From: Planctomycetaceae bacterium
Lineage (GTDB): Bacteria; Planctomycetota; Planctomycetia; Pirellulales; UBA1268
Length of the DNA stretch: 8,210 nt
Direction of reading: 5' to 3'
NCBI GenBank assembly: GCA_947440895.1
Contig: CANETO010000067.1
Location: 1 to 8,210 of the forward strand
Positions within the stretch are counted from its first letter, which is position 1. Each line of letters starts with the position of its first letter. A program made the translations under genes and the position numbers. The notes under the pieces are model-generated. The model was not told the DNA's origin, did not search any database, and was given only the letters and a program-made list of their open reading frames with translations. Of this stretch, positions 1-5,299 are shown piece by piece.

Positions 1-80
1 CACTAGCCATCAGGACACTTCGCAATTAGAACGGCATCGTCGTAGGGAATCCACGGGCCTGCTGATCAACGCCCGTTGCC

Positions 81-1085
81 CTACCCTGCGTTCTCCACCA
101 CCTCGCTCCCACCCCCGGCCGTCGCCCGGGCGAACCGGATGTCGAGCGTCCGCAGATACGTGTGCAGCCCGGCGTCCTGGATCGGCAGGATGTGGGCCGG
201 AAAGCCCGACTCGTTGTGGTGGGAGTGCCAGAGGCCCGGCGGTGTTACAAACACTGAATGCGGCTGCCAGTCGAACCGCTCGCCATCCTTGATCCGGCCG
301 TCGGCGCCGAGCGACGCGCCCACCATCGTGTAGCAGCCCGGCCTGGCATCGACGACCAGATCGACTGCCACCGACTGGTGCCGGTGCGGAGCCTGCACCG
401 CAGCGACAGGCAGGCGGCCGAACATCGCCCAGATGATGTGTGTGATCGTCATCGTCTGCGGAAAGAGCTGGTTGCCGAGCAAAACACTCAGCCGGTTGGC
501 ATGGGCACTGGCAGGGTCACGGATGACGGTCTCAAGCGCCTCGTGGATCGACTCCCGCTTGTAGAGCGTGGGCAAAAACTTCCGCTTGGTCGCCTCAACG
601 CCCAGATAGGCAAGCAGGGGCGCATCATGCACCCAGTAGATCGCGGCGTCGTCGCACGCCACGTGCATCGCCCGGCTCCCGGCCGGCAGCGTGAAGAGGT
701 CGCCCGCCTGCCAGACGATCTCCGTGCCACCGGTCGCCGTCGCGGCCTCCTCCCCCACTCGCGTCGTGCCGGTGCCCCGCATTACGAAGAAGAGCTGGCT
801 CGTGGCATTGGCATCGGTGATGATCGCATCGCCCGGACAGATATGGATAAAGTTAGCGCAGAGCCCAGGCGAGGTGGCCGGCCCGGGGCAGCCGAGGATC
901 GCGCTATTGTCGAGTGGCACCGTCCGCGTGATCCCCTGCTCGTGCAGCTGGGCCGCGAACCGGGCTCCCGGAATCGCCCCCAGCGTGCCATCTGCGATCG
1001 GATTGGAGGCGTAGCGATAGTCGTGAAACCTGGCGGCCTCCGTCAGGCGGTCCGCAGGTGTGCGGTCATGAGATGGCTTCAGCAT
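81..1085 (-). CDS. Bicupin protein, gentisate 1,2-dioxygenase-like (substrate unknown)
   Basis: A 334-residue protein with two cupin barrels. The N-terminal cupin spans about residues 80-155, and its core around 96-110 (SQLFFVMRGTGTTRVG) has no histidines where metal ligands should be. The C-terminal cupin spans about 230-315. It carries an HxH pair (H234, H236 in APHRHQSVAVD) and a late histidine cluster (WHSHH, 286-290) after a TPPG turn, the usual three-histidine iron-site pattern. Length and two-barrel layout resemble gentisate or 1-hydroxy-2-naphthoate dioxygenases, which open aromatic rings with Fe(II). In characterised gentisate dioxygenases the metal site is in the N-terminal barrel, so this arrangement differs and the substrate is unknown. 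No signal peptide is visible, so it is probably cytoplasmic. The start at 1085 is chosen because AAGGAG lies 7 nt upstream; the frame is open to an ATG at 1262, but that would overlap the toxin gene heavily. It lies 40 bp downstream of the toxin and may be in its transcript. No aromatic-degradation genes flank it. Confidence 0.78.
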   Translation of the reverse strand: MLKPSHDRTPADRLTEAARFHDYRYASNPIADGTLGAIPGARFAAQLHEQGITRTVPLDNSAILGCPGPATSPGLCANFIHICPGDAIITDANATSQLFFVMRGTGTTRVGEEAATATGGTEIVWQAGDLFTLPAGSRAMHVACDDAAIYWVHDAPLLAYLGVEATKRKFLPTLYKRESIHEALETVIRDPASAHANRLSVLLGNQLFPQTMTITHIIWAMFGRLPVAAVQAPHRHQSVAVDLVVDARPGCYTMVGASLGADGRIKDGERFDWQPHSVFVTPPGLWHSHHNESGFPAHILPIQDAGLHTYLRTLDIRFARATAGGGSEVVENAG

Positions 1086-1092
1086 TATCGGG

Positions 1093-1098
1093 CTCCTT
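1093..1098 (-). promoter_or_regulatory. Shine-Dalgarno site of the bicupin gene
   Basis: On the minus strand AAGGAG is followed by 7 nt and then ATG at 1085. This near-perfect site decides the start codon against the longer in-frame ATG at 1262. It lies inside the 40 bp gap after the toxin stop codon. Confidence 0.75.
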
Positions 1099-1125
1099 GA
1101 TAGGGCATGATCAGACTCGAACGGC

Positions 1126-1416
1126 TCAATACACATCCTCGTGACGACCGATCGCGAGCAGTTCCACGACTTCAAGGGAGGGATCGGCCGTGGACCGGGC
1201 AAGCCGAAACACAATACGAATGTCGTATCCGCCGCTACAAGCCCATGATCCTTCAAGTTCAACCCTTAGCTTGTGTGTGCGGAGCCGCGGATCGAAAAGA
1301 TCCGTCTCCATCAATTCGAGCGATGTTGCCACGGATTCCAACGCTTCGGGATGTCTTTTGAGGAATCGCTTCGCGGCCCGCATGAATGCTGGGGTCTGAA
1401 CCAGCAGCCGATTCAT
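1126..1416 (-). CDS. RelE/YafQ-like toxin of a type II toxin-antitoxin pair
   Basis: A 96-residue basic protein of the size and layout of RelE/ParE-superfamily toxins. Toxins of the RelE/YafQ branch cut mRNA at the ribosome. Visible hallmarks are an early basic helix (about 10-22, FMRAAKRFLKRHP), the THKL turn (47-50), a GSWACSGGYDIRIVF strand segment (56-70) and the C-terminal GRHEDVY (90-96). H48, D65 and H92 fall roughly where YafQ has catalytic histidines and an aspartate; this is an alignment by eye. The ATG overlaps the stop of the upstream antitoxin-like gene (shared ATGA at 1416-1413), a coupling typical of such pairs in which the antitoxin is made first. There is no signal peptide. 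DNA-gyrase poisoning as in ParE cannot be excluded, although the C-terminal H-x-D-V-Y pattern favours the RNase branch. The protein appears intact, with no frameshift. Confidence 0.82.
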   Translation of the reverse strand: MNRLLVQTPAFMRAAKRFLKRHPEALESVATSLELMETDLFDPRLRTHKLRVELEGSWACSGGYDIRIVFRLARSTADPSLEVVELLAIGRHEDVY

Positions 1417-1640
1417 GACGATAGGTCACGGGTCAGTTCGCCCATGAGATCGCGGGCCGTCGTGCGGCTGCCCTTGCCAGACGCCAGATCAGCCTCCGCC
1501 TCACGCACGTCTGCGATCAACTGCTGCCGCCGCAGAGCAGCCAGCCGCATGCGGACAACATCGACCAACTCCGCCTGCTGCTCTGGAGGAAGTTGACTAA
1601 TCGCGTCAAGCAAGGCGTCGAAGGTGGGGATAGAAATCAT
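1413..1640 (-). CDS. Putative antitoxin partner of the RelE/YafQ-like toxin
   Basis: A 75-residue, charged, mostly helical protein directly upstream of the toxin and overlapping it by 4 nt. Two parts can be seen. Residues about 5-33 contain ISQLPPEQQAELVDVVRMRL, a pattern found in small proteins that precede RelE-like toxins in cyanobacteria and planctomycetes. A tail at about 34-75, rich in Gln, Glu and Ala, has RREADL-type helices and ends in ARDLMGELTRDLSS. No ribbon-helix-helix, helix-turn-helix, Phd or AbrB fold is obvious, so how or whether it represses its own operon is unclear. The tail likely wraps the toxin, as antitoxin C-termini usually do; that is inference. The start at 1640 is supported by AAGGG 7 nt upstream. 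The frame stays open upstream with another ATG at 1775, which would give a 120-residue protein. The codons there are less GC-biased at third positions, so the shorter form is preferred. Confidence 0.75.
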   Translation of the reverse strand: MISIPTFDALLDAISQLPPEQQAELVDVVRMRLAALRRQQLIADVREAEADLASGKGSRTTARDLMGELTRDLSS

Positions 1641-1791
1641 GGGTAATCCCTTGTCGCGTGAGGAAAGCGGTCGCGCCAAAACCCTTTCTATTCTACGCAG
1701 CACATCGGTATCGAGAAACGGGTCTCCAAACTGATATAGTTGTTCAACCGCTTCGTGATTCTGGCTCTTGATCATCAATGCAGCGGATCTT
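1641..1791. promoter_or_regulatory. Divergent intergenic region between antitoxin and BtuF-like genes
   Basis: This 151 bp stretch is less GC-rich than its surroundings and should contain the promoters of both the leftward toxin-antitoxin transcript and the rightward BtuF-like gene. A minus-strand TAGAAT (1695-1690) resembles a -10 box about 50 nt before the antitoxin ATG, but no convincing -35 box lies at the right distance. Near the rightward gene is a perfect 11 bp inverted repeat, TTGATCATCAA (1768-1778), which could be an operator or chance. No promoter can be assigned firmly. A frame continuous with the antitoxin runs through this region and is judged non-coding. Confidence 0.4.
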
Positions 1792-2802
1792 ATGGCTCCA
1801 GACAAAACCCTTGCGCCCCGGATCGTGTCGCTCCTGCCGGCTGCCACGGAGATCGCGGCGGCGCTGGGACTCCAGTCGAATCTCGTCGGACGGTCACACG
1901 AATGCGATGAGCCGGCCGGCGTGGCCAGTCTGCCCGCCCTGACGGCAGCCCGCATCGACGCCTCGGCCCCGAGCCGGGAGATTCATGACCAGGTGACGCA
2001 GATCGGCAGGACGCTCGGCGAAGCCGCCGCCACGCAAACGACCGCAGGCAGCGCCGCGGCCTGCGCCATTGGCACCTCCGCCGCCCTCTACTCGCTCGAC
2101 ATCGACACGCTCGCCAGCCTCAAGCCCGACCTCATCCTCACGCAGGCCGCCTGCGACGTCTGTGCAATCTCGGCGGCCGACGTCGAGGCCGCGGCGCGGA
2201 AGGCAGGCGTGAACACGCAGGTGCTGGCCCTCTCACCAGCCACGCTCGCCGACCTGCTCTCCGACATTCTGGCCGTCGGCAGGGCCACGGGCCGGCTCGC
2301 CCAGGCGCGGGACGTGGTGGCCCGCCTGCGGGCGCGGATCGCCTCCTTGGCCTGCCGTGTGGATACGTTCTCCGACCGGCCCCGTGTCGCCGTGATCGAG
2401 TGGCTCGACCCGCCGATGGCCGCGGGCAACTGGGTGCCCGAGATGGTGCGACTGGCCGGCGGGAAAGATCTGTTCGGCGCGGCAGGCAGCCACTCGCACT
2501 GGATCACCTGGGACGACGTCGCCGCGGGCGATCCCGACATCGTGATCCTCGTGCCCTGTGGGTTCACCCTCGATCGCGTGGTCGCCGAGGCGGGCACAGC
2601 GGCCGTGCAGCCGCATCTCGCGAGGCTACGCGCCTACCGCGAGGGCAACATCGTCGCCGTCGACGGCCATCATCTCTTCAACCGGCCCGGGCCAAGGCTC
2701 GTCGATTCGCTCGAAGTGCTGGCCGAGATCCTGCACCCAGGACGGTTCGGTTTCGCGGCAACGCAACGGTTCGCCCAGCGACTCTTCTCCCCGCCTACCT
2801 GA
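1792..2802 (+). CDS. Cobalamin-binding ABC transporter substrate-binding protein (BtuF-like)
   Basis: A 336-residue class III periplasmic binding-protein fold of the BtuF/FepB/HemT type (COG0614), in the corrinoid branch. Family signatures are visible in order, counted from the ATG at 1792: RIVSLLPAATEIAAALGL (about 11-28), the GRSHECD segment (33-39), the SRE motif near 61-63, LKPDLILTQAACDVCAIS (about 110-127), DPPMAAGNWVPEMV (206-219), HWITWDD (235-242), PCGF (255-258) and NRPGPRLVDSLEVLAEILHP near the end. Known relatives bind vitamin B12-like corrinoids and deliver them to a BtuCD-type permease. No permease, ATPase, TonB receptor or cobalamin biosynthesis gene is in the window, so the partner must be elsewhere. 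No Sec signal or lipobox is present at either possible start; many members of this branch are annotated without one. The frame also opens at a TTG at 1768 (8 residues longer). Neither start has a good Shine-Dalgarno site; ATG is preferred because homologues begin close to RIVSLLP. The 3' end overlaps the convergent ThuA gene by 8 bp. Confidence 0.88.
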   Translation: MAPDKTLAPRIVSLLPAATEIAAALGLQSNLVGRSHECDEPAGVASLPALTAARIDASAPSREIHDQVTQIGRTLGEAAATQTTAGSAAACAIGTSAALYSLDIDTLASLKPDLILTQAACDVCAISAADVEAAARKAGVNTQVLALSPATLADLLSDILAVGRATGRLAQARDVVARLRARIASLACRVDTFSDRPRVAVIEWLDPPMAAGNWVPEMVRLAGGKDLFGAAGSHSHWITWDDVAAGDPDIVILVPCGFTLDRVVAEAGTAAVQPHLARLRAYREGNIVAVDGHHLFNRPGPRLVDSLEVLAEILHPGRFGFAATQRFAQRLFSPPT

Positions 2803-3826
2803 GGTCCTCGGGCTTCACGCCCTTTTTGAAGCCGTCGCCCCTGAATGGCAGGGGCTCGAAGGTGCCCACAATATTCACGTTCGCCGTCGGCGGAATCTGG
2901 CCCTCGAGCCCCGTCGCCCAGTAACAGGCGTTCACGAGCATCCGCCGCGTGCCGGTGCTCACCAGGTCGGTCGACGAGCCCATGGTGGTCGTAAACACGC
3001 GGCCGGTCGGGCCGCCGCCCACACTATAGGTCTTCACCCACGCCACCGGCATCATCGGATTGTTCTTCTTGGCATCTTCTCCCTCAACGACCGGCGATCC
3101 CGGCGTCATGCCCTCGAGCACCTGCCCGAGCACGAGCGGCTGGCAGTCGCCCGGGAGCGGCAGGCGAACGGTATAGACATCGGTATCGCCCCAGATGTCC
3201 CCCTCGCCGATGCCGCGGAGAATCGGATGATCCTTGGCCGCGGGGACGATCAGGCCTCGGGTGCTCTCCTGACCGTGATGCCCGTGATGGTTGATCCACG
3301 TCTCGCCAAGCACCTGTCGGCCAAAGCCCTGCGGCATGGTATCGCCCATCTGATTCCAGCCGTAGTGTGCGTAGGCACGGTCCTTCGGAATGTTGAAGGC
3401 GTGAGTCGCCGTCCGCATGCCGATCACCGGCTTGCCAGTTTTGAGGTAGTCGTCGATCTCCTTCATCTGCGCATCGGGGAGATTACGAAACCGCGTGGCG
3501 ATCACCATCAGGTCGGCCTTTCGAAGTGATTCGACGCCAGGAATGTTGTCGGATTGGTTGGGGTTGATCTCACCCGTGGCCGGATCGATCGCATAGAGCA
3601 CCGTGCAGCTGAAGCCGTGGTGCTTGGCCAGGATTTTTGCCAGTTGCGTGAGCCCCTCCTCGCTGCGGTATTCCTCGTCGCCGCTGATGAGCACGACCTG
3701 CTTGCCCTTCCCCGGTCCCTCGCCCCCTTCCACCACGAGCCACGGGTCGGCAGCTCCTGCATGGGAAGCCACCAGGGCGGCAGCGCAGGCAAGCAGGAAG
3801 AGCGCAGCGGAATAGAGACGGATCAT
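2795..3826 (-). CDS. Secreted ThuA-domain protein
   Basis: A 343-residue protein with a Sec signal peptide: basic MIR, a hydrophobic core at about 5-20, and a probable cleavage near SHAGAA/DP (about 26). The mature part is a ThuA-like domain (class I glutamine-amidotransferase-like fold). Visible parts are strand VVLISGDEEYRSEEGL (44-59), LRKADLMVIATRFR (101-114), a helix and strand MKEIDDYLKTGKPVIGMRTATHAF (about 121-144), a histidine cluster INHHGHHG (178-185), the HPILRGI segment (200-206) and VAWVKTYSVGGGPTGRVFTTTMGSS (about 261-285). ThuA was named for trehalose utilisation in rhizobia, but the role of planctomycete members is unknown; no amidotransferase Cys-His-Glu triad was identified. 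It is the last gene of the three-gene minus-strand operon, 31 bp after the DUF1501 stop. The start is fixed by AAGGAG with a 7 nt spacer and by the good signal peptide. The stop lies inside the 3' end of the BtuF-like gene. Confidence 0.93.
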   Translation of the reverse strand: MIRLYSAALFLLACAAALVASHAGAADPWLVVEGGEGPGKGKQVVLISGDEEYRSEEGLTQLAKILAKHHGFSCTVLYAIDPATGEINPNQSDNIPGVESLRKADLMVIATRFRNLPDAQMKEIDDYLKTGKPVIGMRTATHAFNIPKDRAYAHYGWNQMGDTMPQGFGRQVLGETWINHHGHHGQESTRGLIVPAAKDHPILRGIGEGDIWGDTDVYTVRLPLPGDCQPLVLGQVLEGMTPGSPVVEGEDAKKNNPMMPVAWVKTYSVGGGPTGRVFTTTMGSSTDLVSTGTRRMLVNACYWATGLEGQIPPTANVNIVGTFEPLPFRGDGFKKGVKPEDLR

Positions 3827-3833
3827 GGACAGG

Positions 3834-3839
3834 CTCCTT
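3834..3839 (-). promoter_or_regulatory. Shine-Dalgarno site of the ThuA-domain gene
   Basis: Minus-strand AAGGAG is followed by a 7 nt spacer and ATG at 3826, inside the 31 bp gap after the DUF1501 gene. The core AAGGAGCC and spacing are the same as at the bicupin gene. Confidence 0.75.
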
Positions 3840-3857
3840 CGGGGATAGGCAATAGAA

Positions 3858-5291
3858 CTAACTTAAAATACCGCGTACCACATGCCCATGCACATCGGTG
3901 AGCCGGAAGTCGCGGCCCTGGTAGCGGAAGGTGAGTCGCTCGTGGTCGAGGCCGAGGCAGTGCAGGATGGTGGCCTGCAGGTCGTGCACATGCACCTCGT
4001 CCCGCGCGACATGAAAGCCCAGTTCATCGGTCTCACCGTAGCTGATGCCCCCCTTCACGCCACCGCCGGCGAGCCACATCGTGAAGGCGTTGGGATGGTG
4101 GTCGCGGCCCATCGAACGGCCGAGCACGGCGCTGGCCTCCACCATCGGCGTGCGGCCAAACTCACCGCCCCAGACGACGAGCGTGCTGTCGAGCATGCCG
4201 CGACGCTTGAGATCAGCGACGAGCGCAGCGCTCGCCCGATCGGTCGTCGCGCAGTTGTTCTTCACGTTGCCCGCGACGTCGGAGTGACCATCCCAGCCCT
4301 CGTGATAGATCGTCACGAACCGCACGCCCCGCTCCACCAGCCGCCGGGCGATCAGGCAGGCCCGCGCGAAGCTCGCCTCCTCGGCCTTGCAGCCATAGAG
4401 GCCGAGCGTCTCGGCCGATTCATCGGCGAGATTCATCAGGTCAGGTGCCGACGTCTGCAGCCGATGGGCCATCTCGTAGCTGGCGATCCGGGTCGCGATC
4501 TCGGGATCGCCGTCGGCCAGGAGCCGCCGCCGGTTGAGCGCCGACACGACGTCCAGCGTATCGCCCGCCAGCCGCCGGTCGGCGCCGTCGGGCGACTGCA
4601 CGTTGAGAATCGGTGGACCACCGTTACGAAACCGCGTGCCCGTATAGACGCTCGGCAGGAAGCCGCTCGACCAGGTGGCTGCGCCGCCGCTGACGCCTCC
4701 GCCCGTGCTCATCACGACGAAGGCCGGCAACTGATCGCTCTCACTGCCCAGGCCATACGTCACCCACGAGCCGAGGCTCGGCCGGCCCGGCTGGGCGAAG
4801 CCGCAGTTCATGAAGATCTGTGCCGGCGCATGATTGAACTGGTCGGTGCGGCAGCTCTTCACGATCGCGATATCGTCGACCACCGTGGCGAGGTGCGGCA
4901 GCACCTCCGAGAGTTCAGCTCCGCACTGGCCGTGCCGTGAAAACCGAAACCGCGGCCCAAGCACGGCCGCATCCGGCCGGATGAACGCATACCGCTGCCC
5001 GCCGATCACCTCCGGCGGAATCGGCTTCCCCTCGATCGCCGCCAGCTTCGGCTTATGGTCGAACAGGTCGAGCTGGCTCGGCGCCCCCGCCATGAAGAGC
5101 TGGATCACGGCCTTGGCCTTGCCGGGAAAATGCGGCGGACGGACCGTGAGCGGAGCCTCTGGGATGACGCTGCCGCGTGCCGAAGCAGCCCGACCAAGCG
5201 TGTCGGCCAACAGCCCGGCTAGCGCCATCTTGCCGACGCCGACGCCGCACTGCTCGAAGAAGTGCCGCCGTGTGATGTCGAGGAGGTTCAT
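3858..5291 (-). CDS. DUF1501 domain protein with twin-arginine leader
   Basis: A complete 477-residue protein of the DUF1501 family (PF07394), which has an alkaline-phosphatase/sulfatase-like fold and no established reaction. The N-terminus TRRHFFEQCGVGVGKMALAG (7-26) is a twin-arginine-type leader, with RR at 8-9 and an Ala-rich cleavage area near 33-40, so export as a folded protein is likely. Family marks follow in order: AVIQLFMAGAPSQLDLFDHKP (about 61-81), RFSRHGQCG (117-124), SCRTDQFNHAPA (146-157), WDGHSDVAGN (333-342), VVWGGEFGRTP (372-382), GRDHHPNAFTMWLAGGGVKGG (about 395-415) and GRDFRLTDVHGHVV (459-472). The Asp, His and Glu residues in the last four are candidate metal or active-site ligands by analogy with the superfamily. 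The gene follows the cytochrome/DUF1553 gene by 8 bp. Its weak ribosome site (GGTAGG, 7 nt upstream) spans the upstream stop codon, suggesting translational coupling. DUF1501 genes beside DUF1549/DUF1553 genes are a standard planctomycete arrangement. Confidence 0.96.
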   Translation of the reverse strand: MNLLDITRRHFFEQCGVGVGKMALAGLLADTLGRAASARGSVIPEAPLTVRPPHFPGKAKAVIQLFMAGAPSQLDLFDHKPKLAAIEGKPIPPEVIGGQRYAFIRPDAAVLGPRFRFSRHGQCGAELSEVLPHLATVVDDIAIVKSCRTDQFNHAPAQIFMNCGFAQPGRPSLGSWVTYGLGSESDQLPAFVVMSTGGGVSGGAATWSSGFLPSVYTGTRFRNGGPPILNVQSPDGADRRLAGDTLDVVSALNRRRLLADGDPEIATRIASYEMAHRLQTSAPDLMNLADESAETLGLYGCKAEEASFARACLIARRLVERGVRFVTIYHEGWDGHSDVAGNVKNNCATTDRASAALVADLKRRGMLDSTLVVWGGEFGRTPMVEASAVLGRSMGRDHHPNAFTMWLAGGGVKGGISYGETDELGFHVARDEVHVHDLQATILHCLGLDHERLTFRYQGRDFRLTDVHGHVVRGILS

Positions 5292-5299
5292 GCTAGTGC

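Noticed and set aside
53..76. Hairpin acgggc/gcccgt after the bicupin stop as a terminator
   Set aside because: The stem is only 6 bp with a 12 nt loop, and no T tract follows on the minus strand; too weak to call.
1..80. Short minus-strand reading ending YDDAVLIAKCPDG before a TAG
   Set aside because: It looks protein-like but has an in-frame stop about 20 codons upstream and no start codon; too short to call a gene or remnant. Nothing else was seen in 1-80.
258..1100. 280-codon open frame on the plus strand opposite the bicupin gene
   Set aside because: Arg/His/Pro-rich composition with no recognisable domain and no ribosome site; it lies entirely over a well-supported gene and is a GC-driven shadow.
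1086..1262. Longer bicupin start at ATG 1262 (393 residues)
   Set aside because: It would overlap the toxin gene by over 130 bp, adds a Cys/Ser/Pro-rich segment unlike a cupin N-terminus, and ignores the strong AAGGAG before the ATG at 1085.
1683..1695. TAGAAT as a definite minus-strand -10 promoter box
   Set aside because: No acceptable -35 element lies 16-18 bp upstream; kept only as a remark in the intergenic entry.
2558..3529. 323-codon plus-strand open frame crossing the BtuF-like and ThuA genes
   Set aside because: It starts inside one clear gene and runs antisense through another. Composition is typical of shadow frames and no motif was found.
3882..4940. 352-codon plus-strand open frame opposite the DUF1501 gene
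   Set aside because: The DUF1501 gene on the other strand shows strong family motifs along its whole length; the antisense frame has none.
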